64,000 bases of DNA, from assembly GCF_036345995.1 (NCBI RefSeq), contig NZ_CP107796.1:2666001-2730000 (forward strand). The letters run 5' to 3'. Numbering within the stretch: the first letter of the stretch is position 1; every line of letters begins with the position of its first letter. Position numbers and translations under genes: made by a program. The stretch comes from Streptomyces sp. NBC_00557. GTDB taxonomy: Bacteria > Actinomycetota > Actinomycetes > Streptomycetales > Streptomycetaceae. Positions 47,872-57,200 of the stretch are shown here, piece by piece. Below the pieces are notes generated by a model. The model made no database searches. It was not told where the DNA came from and saw only the letters and a program-made list of their open reading frames with translations.

Positions 47872-49905
47872 TCAGCCCGTCGCCGTCTTTTCCTTGGTGG
47901 GGGCTCGGCGGGGTGTCACACGATCCAAATGGACCACCACGCCGGCGTAGAAGCGGTGCACCGCTTCGTCGACGCTCCGGATAAAGCCGGACTCGGCGTT
48001 GCCCCGGCCGCTTCCCATCCCCTTGAACAATGACAAGCGGAAGCCCGTGATGTGGGTGCTGCTGTCCTTCGGAAGCAGGTCCGCCGGCTCAGGACGGAGC
48101 CGCTCCAGGGTGCCCCGGGGGCCACCAGTGCCCCCTTCGACCAGGGTCTCGATGTGGAGGTCCGCCGGCGCTTCGGCCAAGGTCCGGACGAGTCGTTTGG
48201 CCCAGGACAACGGGTAGCCCTGCTCCGGTGCCGAGATCTCAATGGAGGTGCGCAGTTTGCCGGTGCGGAGGTCAGCGGTGACCGCCAGAACGCCGGGCGT
48301 TCCCTCGATGCGCAGTTCCGCCTGCAGCAGCCCGTCGAGGCAAAGCTGATCGGCGAGACCGCTCCGGCGTGCTGCCGGATCCGTTCCCCTCTTGGCTCGC
48401 TGGACGGGCAGTACTTTCTGTCCCAGTTCACCACCCAACCCGAGACATACCTGGCGGATCAGCCGCTCCCAGCTCTCGACAACCTCCAGTGCGCGTGTAT
48501 CTCCCTGGCACAGGGTCTCGTCGTCGATTCCGTTGCGTACAGGCACCCAGGCCGGGCCCATGTTCTGGAAGCCATGGCAGCCGGAGTTCTCGTGCTGCAG
48601 GTAGTGGAGCAGTTCCTGGAGGAGCCACGCGTGCGCCCCGCTGCTGACACCCTCGTGCCGGATCAGCATCTGCGCCTGGTGCGCGACTTCCGCCCACGAA
48701 AGGTGCCGGAGCGCCACTTTGTGCTTGCGCCGTCCGTCGATCTTGACGTCGACGAGCGGGCTGCCCTCCAACGCGACATCGTTCGACAGCGTGATCACGG
48801 CCTCGTAGCCACGGCGCGCGGCGATGTCCATGTACGCCTGTACTTGATCGGGCTTGAGGGCGTTGCCGTTGGTCTTCGTCTCGACCAGCGCCGTCCACAG
48901 CTTGCCGGCCCGCTCGACGCGGATCACCCCGTCAGGGCGTCGCGGCGTATCACCGTGCGGCAGGGTGACTTCGGTGTAGGTCTCCATGCGGCCTGCCGGC
49001 GCCCCGAAGCCGGCGGTGAGTCGCCTGCCGAATTCAGGAACCTGTGCCATCACCGACAGCAGCACGGAGGTCGCCCGCATTTCACGATCCCGGTCACTCT
49101 TGAGCGCAGACACCGGGAACAGCCGGGCCACCCTCCAAGATTCATTCTCAGCCAGGGTCTTTTTGACCGCCTTGGGAAGAGTGACCTTCTTCTTCGCCGT
49201 ACGCGGTCGAGCAGCCGGCTTCTGCGGCTCGTCGCCGTCTTCGGGTCGACGAGGAGATGGAACGACTCCCAGCGATCCTTGTGATATCGGCTCGTCGGCC
49301 GAGGCTGCCGGACCCGTCATGTCCGCCTGATCGCCGCTCGCGCCGGCCTGCGCTTCCACTGCCGTCGCATCGTCATCGATGTCGACGCCGAAGTCCGTTG
49401 CCAGACCGGCGAGACCAGTGTCGTAGCCCTGGCCCACAGCGCGAAATTTCCACTCTTGTCCGCGCCGATACAGCTCACCAAAGATGATCGCACTCACCGA
49501 GTCGACGTCATTGATGGCAAAGCGAAGAAGATCATCACCGGCCCCATCAGCCAACGAGAGCCTGACGTCCTCAAGTTCCCCGAAGCGCGCTCCGTCGTAA
49601 CGGCTGGCAGCCACGACTATCCGGTCGACGTCAGCCGATACCGCAGTCAAGTCGAAGCTGATCCGGTCCTCGTTCCCGTCCTCCGTCGGCGTCTTGCCCA
49701 GAAGCTGCACGCTTCCGTCGGCCGCGACTGGGTTGTTGTAGAAGTAGAAGTCGGTGTCACTGCGGACCTTGCCGTTCACGTCCAGCAACAGGACGGAGAC
49801 GTCCGCGTCACCCTCGCCAGTCGAGCTCCCCCAGCCCAAACTGACGATCACAGACCCAACGTTCTCACTCAGGGCTGCCAGAGCCACATTCGAGCCTTTG
49901 CTCAT
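47872..49905 (-). CDS. TerD-domain protein fused to a PD-(D/E)XK nuclease-like domain
   Basis: A 677-residue protein. Residues 1-175 are a TerD stress domain, starting MSKGSNVALAAL with VSLGWGSS, DADVSVLLLDVNGKVRSD, FYNNP and FAINDVDSVSAIIFGELYRR; this family binds calcium. A disordered linker (about 176-250, with basic RPRTAKKK) joins it to a region that has the layout of a restriction-endonuclease fold: D325 (RRPDGVIRV), E342 and K344 (TALVETKTNG) and Q354 (KPDQVQAY). The remaining 300 residues are unassigned. Start: ATG at 49905 gives the TerD N-terminus; a frame extends 97 codons upstream without family residues. TerD genes normally sit in ter operons; this one stands alone in a defence-rich island. 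Confidence 0.85.
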   Translation of the reverse strand: MSKGSNVALAALSENVGSVIVSLGWGSSTGEGDADVSVLLLDVNGKVRSDTDFYFYNNPVAADGSVQLLGKTPTEDGNEDRISFDLTAVSADVDRIVVAASRYDGARFGELEDVRLSLADGAGDDLLRFAINDVDSVSAIIFGELYRRGQEWKFRAVGQGYDTGLAGLATDFGVDIDDDATAVEAQAGASGDQADMTGPAASADEPISQGSLGVVPSPRRPEDGDEPQKPAARPRTAKKKVTLPKAVKKTLAENESWRVARLFPVSALKSDRDREMRATSVLLSVMAQVPEFGRRLTAGFGAPAGRMETYTEVTLPHGDTPRRPDGVIRVERAGKLWTALVETKTNGNALKPDQVQAYMDIAARRGYEAVITLSNDVALEGSPLVDVKIDGRRKHKVALRHLSWAEVAHQAQMLIRHEGVSSGAHAWLLQELLHYLQHENSGCHGFQNMGPAWVPVRNGIDDETLCQGDTRALEVVESWERLIRQVCLGLGGELGQKVLPVQRAKRGTDPAARRSGLADQLCLDGLLQAELRIEGTPGVLAVTADLRTGKLRTSIEISAPEQGYPLSWAKRLVRTLAEAPADLHIETLVEGGTGGPRGTLERLRPEPADLLPKDSSTHITGFRLSLFKGMGSGRGNAESGFIRSVDEAVHRFYAGVVVHLDRVTPRRAPTKEKTATG

Positions 49906-50540
49906 TTCATGCACAGCGCCCCCCAATTGGCACAAGTCGGGCATAAAGCCTGCCCTGACTGCCTGACATACGACGCAGTGTGACGCGCCGCACACGGGTA
50001 ACTGTAGTGCCCACAGAACTGACCGCGGGGACAAGCCAGGATTTCGGGCGCCATCCCCCGCACCCGGCTGAAGCGCGGGCCCCCGGCTACCCGAAGGCCC
50101 GAGCCTGCCCTCGCTCGCGATCACTCGTACTCGCGCAAGAGCTCTTCGATCTTGCGTTCGGCGATCTCCCGTCGTCCATCGATGCTCCAGCAGCACCCGA
50201 TCCCGCTCAAGCGTCGCCCCCTCTCCGGCGGTCAGACCGTGATGTATCTCACGAAGCGGTCAGATCAGACCTATCTCATAAAACCGGTATGCCGAACATC
50301 GGACCGGTCGCGACTGCGCGGGAGACAGCCCGACACGCGAAGGCCTCGCTGCCACCTGGACTGAAGCCGTGCGACAGCCAGGTCGACATGCGCGCCCTCG
50401 ACGGGCCGCCAAGGCCGCGCGGGACCCACTCGTCATGGACATAGGGCGTCGAATCGCCCGAAGCAGTGACAAGCCACACAGAGGCAATCCCTTGCCTCAC
50501 GGGCGGCCTCGAGGTGGGATCGGCAGTCAACGGCCGAGCC
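49906..50540. other. region without an intact gene
   Basis: Apart from the integrase fossil at 50121-50186, I see no supported coding region between the TerD-fusion gene and the protease. The TerD-fusion promoter should lie near 49910-50000. Confidence 0.5.
50121..50186 (-). pseudogene. fossil of an integrase C-terminus
   Basis: Read on the minus strand, 21 codons and a TGA give SIDGRREIAERKIEEL then LREYE. This matches the C-terminus of the integrase relic at 52963-53691 (CIDGRQDIANRKIEEL then LREYE) in frame at 17 of 21 positions. Nothing upstream of it continues as an integrase. It is a remnant of a second integrase gene. Confidence 0.88.
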
Positions 50541-50552
50541 TGGTCTAGTCCA
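50541..50552. promoter_or_regulatory. dre-like (DasR) site before the S53 protease
   Basis: TGGTCTAGTCCA differs from the DasR core TGGTCTAGACCA at one base. It ends 15 bases before the protease start codon, overlapping its leader. A DasR site here would tie the protease to aminosugar supply. Confidence 0.5.
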
Positions 50553-50567
50553 CTACGAGGAGCATCT

Positions 50568-51941
50568 ATGCGCAGGATTCATGCGCGGCGGCGCACTGCG
50601 GTCGCCGCAGCCTGGATCACCAGTCTCACCAGTTTCGCAGCGATAGCAGGGCTTTTGTCTGGTTCCGCCGCCGTCGCCGCACCCGTGCGACCGGCGCAAG
50701 AAGTCAAGCCCGTGCCGGCGGCCGGACAGCAGTCGAAGATCGCGCCCGGCAGCCTGATGACCACTGCGCAGTGCCGGGCGGTGTGGGGGTTCGACTGCTA
50801 CAACGCGCTCCAGTACCGCCAGGCGTACAACCTGAACCCGCTGTACAAGGCAGGAGTGACCGGCAAGGGGCGCACGATCGTGATCGTGGATCCGTTCGGC
50901 TCGCCGACCATCCAGAAGGACCTGGACGTCTACAGCGCCCGGTTCGGCATGAAGAGCACCCATGTCGACGTGGTCAAGTGGGGCAACGTCCCGCGCTTCA
51001 ACCCCAGCGACCCCGACCAGCTCGGCTGGGCCGGGGAGACCACCCTCGACGTGGAGATGGCGCATGCCGTCGCCCCGGACGCGCACATCGTCCTGGCGGA
51101 GACCGGGGTCGGCCGGATCGGGGACGGCACCACCGGCCTGAAAGAGGTCATGGACGCCGAGAAGTCGCTCATCGACCGCGGCGTGGGCGATGTGATCAGC
51201 CAGAGCTGGGGCGTGGCGGAGAACAACTTCCCCGGCTTCAGCAAGGGTGACTTCTCCAGCATCCAGAACCTGCGCTACGCCTACAAGGACGCGGCCAAGC
51301 ACGGTGTGACCGTCACCGACGCTTCCGGCGACAGCGGACCCACCGACACCACGTCGAACGGCCAGACCACCTATCCGTACAGGGTCAACGCCTGGCCGAC
51401 CGACGACCCCCTGGTGGTCTCGGTCGGCGGCACCCAGCTGCACCTGGACGCCAACGGCAACCGCACCGCGCCGGACAGCGTCTACAACGACCACGGCGCC
51501 AGCGGCGGCGGCGAGTCCCACGTCTTCGCCCGTCCCTCATACCAGAACGGGGTGGCCGGCAATCACCGCAGCACCCCGGACGTCTCCATGTCCGCCGCGC
51601 TGAAGGGCGGCGGATGGGTGTACTCCAGCTACGACCCGAAGAAGGTCGGGTGGGAGGTCTACGTCGGCACCAGCGAGGCCAGCCCGCTCTTCGCAGGAAT
51701 CGTGGCCCTGGCCGACCAGGTCGCCGGGCACCGGCTGGGAGACATCCACAAGGCGCTGTACTCGCTGTACGCGAAGTCCTCGTCGACCCCGTCCACCGGG
51801 ATCGTGGACGTGAAGGACGGCACGAACAACAGCTACGCGGGCGTCACCGGCTACACCGCGGTGAAGGGCTACGACATGGCGACCGGTGTCGGAACGATCG
51901 ACGCGGCCCGCTTCGTCCCGGCCCTCGCCAAGGCGGGCTGA
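50568..51941 (+). CDS. secreted S53 (sedolisin/kumamolisin-like) serine-carboxyl protease
   Basis: A 457-residue exported protease. An Arg-rich signal peptide (about 1-38) precedes a short 45-residue spacer and the subtilisin-fold domain. Catalytic residues: E157 and D161 in GETTLDVEMAHAVAPDA, the oxyanion aspartate D255 (TDASGDSG), and S369 in YVGTSEASP. The C-terminus has the calcium-site pattern (DVKDGTNNSY, GYDMATGVGTID). It lacks the 180-residue propeptide of most kumamolisins, so activation must differ. The start ATG has a GAGGAG site. It is more GC-rich and core-like than its island neighbours. Confidence 0.93.
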   Translation: MRRIHARRRTAVAAAWITSLTSFAAIAGLLSGSAAVAAPVRPAQEVKPVPAAGQQSKIAPGSLMTTAQCRAVWGFDCYNALQYRQAYNLNPLYKAGVTGKGRTIVIVDPFGSPTIQKDLDVYSARFGMKSTHVDVVKWGNVPRFNPSDPDQLGWAGETTLDVEMAHAVAPDAHIVLAETGVGRIGDGTTGLKEVMDAEKSLIDRGVGDVISQSWGVAENNFPGFSKGDFSSIQNLRYAYKDAAKHGVTVTDASGDSGPTDTTSNGQTTYPYRVNAWPTDDPLVVSVGGTQLHLDANGNRTAPDSVYNDHGASGGGESHVFARPSYQNGVAGNHRSTPDVSMSAALKGGGWVYSSYDPKKVGWEVYVGTSEASPLFAGIVALADQVAGHRLGDIHKALYSLYAKSSSTPSTGIVDVKDGTNNSYAGVTGYTAVKGYDMATGVGTIDAARFVPALAKAG

Positions 51942-52296
51942 CCGCAACCTGTCTCCGAGGCGCGGGCGCCCGGCGTACCACTGCCGGGCCCCGCGCCGAG
52001 ACGGCGGAGACGGCGGCTCGTATACGCAGACGTACGCCGCCGGAAGTGGCCGTGCGACGGGGCCTGTGGACTGTTCATGGACAGGATCTTGGGGCGTCTG
52101 CCCAGGTCAGACCCAACGAACGAGAGTACCTCTGGACACCGAGGAGTCGGGCAGCAGGCATCACGGCGAGAGAGCGGCCGACCGCACCATGTAGGTAGCG
52201 GCTCCCATCAGCAATAGCCGCGATCGGACCGAACCATGCAGCTCCGTTAGCTACTGTCTGCACATCGGGGAGCTCAGTGAGTGCCAGGGGGTGGGG
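51942..52296. repeat. tRNA-distal flank, copy B, and surroundings
   Basis: No gene. Positions about 52021-52110 match copy A closely: TATACGCAGACGTACGCCGC then CGGGGCCTGTGGACTGTTC at 52058 and GGACAGGATCTTGGGGC to 52095. The tRNA core itself and the stem-loop are missing, so this is a truncated right junction of an element. The remainder shows nothing. Confidence 0.8.
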
Positions 52297-52905
52297 ATGT
52301 CCGGTGCGACACTTTCTTTGATCGTTGCAATCGTTGGCGTTGGTGGCACGCTGGCCTCAGCAGTGATCACTCAAGTTCTTGCTCAGCGAGCTGAGTCGCA
52401 GAGGCTGGAGCGGGAGGAGCGGGTTCGTCTCGCGGAGCAGCGAGCTTCTGAAGATCAGCGCAAGGTCGATCAGCTCCGGGATTGCTACGTCCAGTTGAAC
52501 GCCCGTGATCGTCACTATCGAGACGCAATGCTGGCGTACGCCTACGCGCTCAAATCGGGATCCGCCGAGGCGGAGGCAACGGAAGTAAGTAGCGCGCGGC
52601 GTGCTCAAAGGGACGCTCGTGCTGAAGCTCAGCTGATTGCCAGCGACGCAGTGCTCGAGATCGAAAGTCGGGTCAATGCCCAGCTTACGATCGCCTACAG
52701 ACGCCTGATGGAAGTAGCGGGCGAGCCGGACTCATCCACTCGTGAGGCCAGGCTCAACCAGGTCATTGACCTTTTGGACTCCATCATTTCGCAGCAGGGG
52801 CATGTGCGAGCGCTCATGCGCCTTGAGGTGCGCGCCACTGAAGAGCTTCCGGACTGGTACAACCCGGAGATCGGGCTGCCACAGCACCAGTTGGCCGACC
52901 ACTGA
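52297..52905 (+). CDS. membrane-anchored coiled-coil protein of unknown function
   Basis: A 202-residue protein with a single N-terminal membrane helix (LSLIVAIVGVGGTLASAVITQVLA, about 6-29) and then a long charged helix, rich in R, E, Q and A (about 30-75), and further helices. The soluble part resembles the cytoplasmic helical proteins often found next to integrases in Streptomyces islands, but no named family is recognised. ATG at 52297 follows an AGGGGGTGGGG tract; a GTG six bases upstream is possible. The gene lies just before the convergent integrase relic. Confidence 0.75.
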   Translation: MSGATLSLIVAIVGVGGTLASAVITQVLAQRAESQRLEREERVRLAEQRASEDQRKVDQLRDCYVQLNARDRHYRDAMLAYAYALKSGSAEAEATEVSSARRAQRDARAEAQLIASDAVLEIESRVNAQLTIAYRRLMEVAGEPDSSTREARLNQVIDLLDSIISQQGHVRALMRLEVRATEELPDWYNPEIGLPQHQLADH

Positions 52906-52962
52906 TCGCTGAAGGGGCAAGCCTCCAGATGGCGCGGGAACTTGCCCCTGGTAGATCGGCGA

Positions 52963-53691
52963 TCACTCGTACTCACGCAACAGCTCCTCGATCTTCCGGT
53001 TGGCGATGTCCTGTCGTCCGTCGATGCACTTGGCGTAGCGGCTCAGCAGGACCTCAACACTGTTGCCCGCGCGTTCGGCCACCTCGGTGGGATCCACCCC
53101 GGAGTTGAGCCAGGTTGACGGGGCCGAGTGCCGGAGATCGTACGGCCGGGCGGCGAGCGGCGAGCCGACCGCGGTCGGCGGGAGAGCCAGCGCACGGGCT
53201 TCCTGCCAGAGCGGTAGTACGTTTGAGGAGCCGACCACTCCCCCGCGCTCGTTGGTGAACAACCGCCCGTCCTCGGCGGTGCCGAAGGTGTCGAGGTGCT
53301 GCCGGAGGATGGCGACGAGCTGAGGCGGGATCGGTACGAGCCGGACCTCCTCCGCCGGCCGGTTCTTCAGGCCCCGGTCGTCGTGGGTCTCACCGGAGTC
53401 CGTCCCCTGCTTGCCGACTCTCGGGCGCGTCCGGTTCAGCAGTGCCGTCCCCCAGCCGACCTCGGGCAGCTTCAGGTCTGCACTGGTGAGGCCGACGGCC
53501 TCAGCCGGGCGTAGGGCGCCGTAGTACATACATGCGAACAGGCCGACGAGACGGCGACCACGCGCGCGGCCATACCCGCCGACGTACGAATCCTCAGAGG
53601 GTAACCCGTCCAGGTAGGCCCCAGCCGCGATTCGCTCACGCAACGCCTGAGAGATCACCTGATAGGTCCCGCGTGGGCTGGGGCCCGGCAC
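52963..53691 (-). pseudogene. chimeric open frame: GntR-regulator start joined to a truncated tyrosine integrase
   Basis: A 242-residue frame. GTG at 53691 with a near-perfect AAGGAGG site begins MPGPSPRGTYQVISQALRER and continues IAAGAYLDGLPSE, which is the start of a GntR winged helix of the KorSA type used by actinomycete integrative elements. At about residue 34 it switches to an integrase catalytic domain (SYVGG ... LFACMYYGALRPAEA with R61, RPYDLRHS with R187, SRYAKCIDG with Y219). The arm and core-binding domains are missing, and the usual AGHS is AGNS (N210). A deletion between two genes best explains it; it should not recombine DNA. Confidence 0.85.
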
Positions 53692-54269
53692 GCATTCCTC
53701 CTTCGGACACCGTCGCGTCCAAGCTTCCCGCGCGCACCCGTGTTGCTGGGCGTGTCCTTGCTGTCCGACTGTCCGGTTACGCCTCTCACCTGCGCAAACG
53801 GCCGGACAGCCCAAAGGCCCGCTGTCCGGGGTGTCCGGTCACAGATGGCTGTAACAGCCGGGCGCTCCGGGTGTTACAGCCCGTGGCGAAGCCGACCTCT
53901 CAATGGGCGGAGGAGCCGGAGGCGACTTCTGATCTGATCTGCCTCGCGAGGGAGTGACAGAAGGGCGTCGAACATCCCTGCCTGCTCAAGGTCGGTGCAC
54001 GGTACGGGGCTGCCGGTACGGGCCTGCCGGCGGTGCGAGCTGGACACTCAGCCGAGCACAGTGGAACGCCCTCGTACGCAGCTCAGCGCCCTGTCGACAG
54101 AGTCCGTCCTCGCGGTTACGTACAGGTAGAAGCAAGGGGGGCGCACGCGTCTTCCATCGTGCTTCACCTTCCACTCACGAAGTGCAACACGATCTCTTGT
54201 CGCCGATCACAATCGGCCATATGGTGACGGGCCATCAACGAGTTCCACATGCAAGTAGTTGGGGGGCCG
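53692..54269. promoter_or_regulatory. regulatory-type region with repeated TGTCCGG motifs and a long palindrome
   Basis: No gene in 578 bases. TGTCCG(G/A) occurs at 53762, 53770, 53823 and 53832 with an inverted copy CCGGACA at 53802. A perfect inverted repeat GGCTGTAACA-N15-TGTTACAGCC spans 53847-53881. The cluster lies 70-190 bases before the GntR-type start, where a KorSA-like repressor or replication-type protein of the lost element would bind. Confidence 0.6.
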
Positions 54270-57200
54270 ATGTCCAGCATGGGGAGCTTCGAGTCTATTA
54301 TTCGCGAAGCGATAGGTGTTTTCGGGGAAGAATTAAAACCTAAACTCAAGGCTTCAACCGGCACGGAAGATCAGCTTCGAGGGCCATTTGAACGCCTCAT
54401 CACAAGTGCTGTCGGAGGGCTCGGGCTGAAATCGGTCCTGATCGGTGAAGTCCCTCTCGTTGACATCGGCGCCCGCCCAGACTACGCCGTGCATGTCGCC
54501 GACGCACTAGTTGGCCACGTCGAATTAAAGCGACCGGGCGTCGGTGCGGACCCGGACTCATTCACTGGCCGGAACGCGAGCCAATGGCAGAAACTCAAGC
54601 TTTTGCCGAACGTGCTCTACACCGATGGCAACGAATGGGGTCTTTATCGCAACGGCCACCGTGTCGGTGAAATTGCCCGGATGAACCTGTCGGTCAAGAC
54701 CGCGGGAAGCAAACTGGCACCAGCCGACGACGGCGTTTCCCGGGTGCTATTCGACTTCCTGACCTGGAAGCCGCAGCCGCCACGAACCATCACGCAGTTG
54801 GTTCGAGCGGTGGCTGGCCTCTGCAGGCTGCTCTGTTCTGAAGTCCGGGAAGCATTGCGCCTAGAAAAGTCCGGGAAGCGTCTCGAGACACTTACAGTCC
54901 TCAAGGAGGACTGGGGCAAGCTCCTTTTCCCGGAACAAACCGACGAAGAGTTCGCTGATCAGTACGCACAGACCGTCGTCTTCGCTCTGCTACTTGCCCG
55001 TGTGGAGGGCATTGTCTTCGAACACGACACCATGCACGGGATCGCCACAAAGCTAGGCAAGAAGCATTCCCTCATGGGCAAGGCTTTGGATGTGTTGACG
55101 GACGACTCCCTCACTGGCCTTTCGACGACCCTCGACACACTGATACGCGTTATCGGTACGGTTGATTGGGAACGCCTCGACGACGGCTCCGGCGATGCAT
55201 ATCTGCGCCTGTACGAGGACTTTCTTCAGGTTTACGACCCAAAACTGCGCGAACGCACCGGGTCGTACTACACCCCAAACGGGGTCGTCGCGGCAATGGT
55301 CAGGTTCACTGAGGATGTGATACGGCAGCGCCTCGGAATAGCCAATGGCTTTGCGTCACCGCAGGTTGTAGTCGTCGACCCGGCGATGGGAACAGGAACA
55401 TTCCTTCTCAACATCTTGGACCGCGCCGCCAAATCGATCCATGAAGACGAGGGGCCGGGTGCCGTGGGACCACGCCTTCGCGAGATGACGGGCCAGAGGC
55501 TTATTGGCTTCGAGATGCAGACTGGCCCTTATGCAGTCGCCGAATTGCGCATGCATGCCAGACTCAGGGACCTGAAGTCTTCCGCTCCAGCGCACGGCCT
55601 GCGGTTGTACGTAACCAACACTCTCGACAACCCAAAAGACGAATTCAATTGGCTTCCCGGTACGTTCAAGGCAATCGCAGAGTCGCGAAAGCAAGCCAAC
55701 AAGGTTAAGCGCGACGAGAGGGTCATGGTCGTTCTGGGTAACCCACCCTACGACGCTGTGAAGCACGGGGCAGGAAAATGGATCGAGCTCGGCGACCCCG
55801 ATTTGGGAGTTCGGGCCCCTCTCGCGAATTTCCGACTCCCAGGCAACGGCAAGTACGAGTCAAAGATGTCGAACTTGTACGTCTACTTCTGGAACTGGGC
55901 CACATGGAAGGTCTTTGAATGCCACGATGATTCTCCATTCGGCGTCATCACCTTCATCACCCCGCGCGCGTGGATCAAGGGCGCAGGATTCGCCGGTATG
56001 CGCAAGTACCTACGATCGGCAGCAGACGAAGGCTGGATCATCGATCTGTCGCCTGAGGGCCAACGGCCAGACGGAGCTACGAGGATCTTCCCTGAGGTCG
56101 CTCAGGAACTATGCATCGCAGTCTTTGTGCGGTGGAGCCGCCCCGAAGATCAACCGAAGTCCGTGAAGCCACCTGCAGTTGTGAGGCACATCTCCCTCGC
56201 CGGCCACCGCCTTCAGAAAATACAGGCGTTGACGGACCTCAGCCTCGGCGATAGCCGGTGGAGAACCTGCGCTTCCGGTGAAACCGCTCCGTTCCTTCCT
56301 CCAGGCAGCGATCTGTGGGAATCAAGTCCCCGACTTAGCGATCTCATGCCATGGTCATCCAGAGGGGTGACGCCAGGTCGTGTGTGGGTGTATGCGCCGG
56401 ACCGGGCGACTTTGGAGCGCCGCTGGGAGCTTTTCGTCGCGGCTGACGAAGCCGACAAGAGAGAGATGTTCGGAGAAGCTCGCGACCGCAATCTACATAC
56501 TACGGTGGGCTCGCTTCCGGGCATCCAAGACCGAGGGGCCGTGCCCCTCGCTCAAGAACGCCGAGGCATGTTGGATCCCGTGCGTGTTGGCTACCGAGCC
56601 TTCGACCGGCAGTGGCTGATCCCAGACAATCGCTTGATGGTCGTGCCCCGGCCCGACCTGTGGCGCGTACGTGGCGCATCACAACTCTTCGTTGTGGAGC
56701 AAAATGCTCACGCGATCACAAACGGACCCGGCCTTGTCTTTAGTGCCTTCATCCCAGACATGCACTACTTTAATGGGCGCAGCGGGGCGGTCCGGCCTCT
56801 CTATCGGGACGCAGCCGGGCAAACTGCCAATGTCACCCCCGAACTGCTTCCGGTCGTATCTCAGCGCCTTGGCGTGTCAGTAAGCGCGCAAGAACTCATC
56901 GCCTATATAGCAGCCGTGACCTCACACCCCGCCTACACCGAGCAATTCGTGGAGGACTTGGAAATGCCCGGCGCGCGCATACCATTTACGGCTGCCCCGG
57001 AGCTCTGGGACCGGGCCGTTGAAATTGGGCGGCGGGTGCTGTGGCTGCATACTTTCGGTGAGCGTTTTGCCGATGCCAGCGCCGGGAGGCATGGGGCGCC
57101 TCCGAGCCCCCGCCTCCCGGCCGAACGGCGCCCGGTCAGTCTGGTGGCAATCCCCGACACTACAGATGGCATGCCGACGTCCATGCGGTATGACGAGGCC

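Noticed and set aside
50466-50567. Upstream extension of the S53 protease start
   Set aside because: The ATG at 50568 has a GAGGAG site and begins a normal signal peptide; the extension would place it internally.
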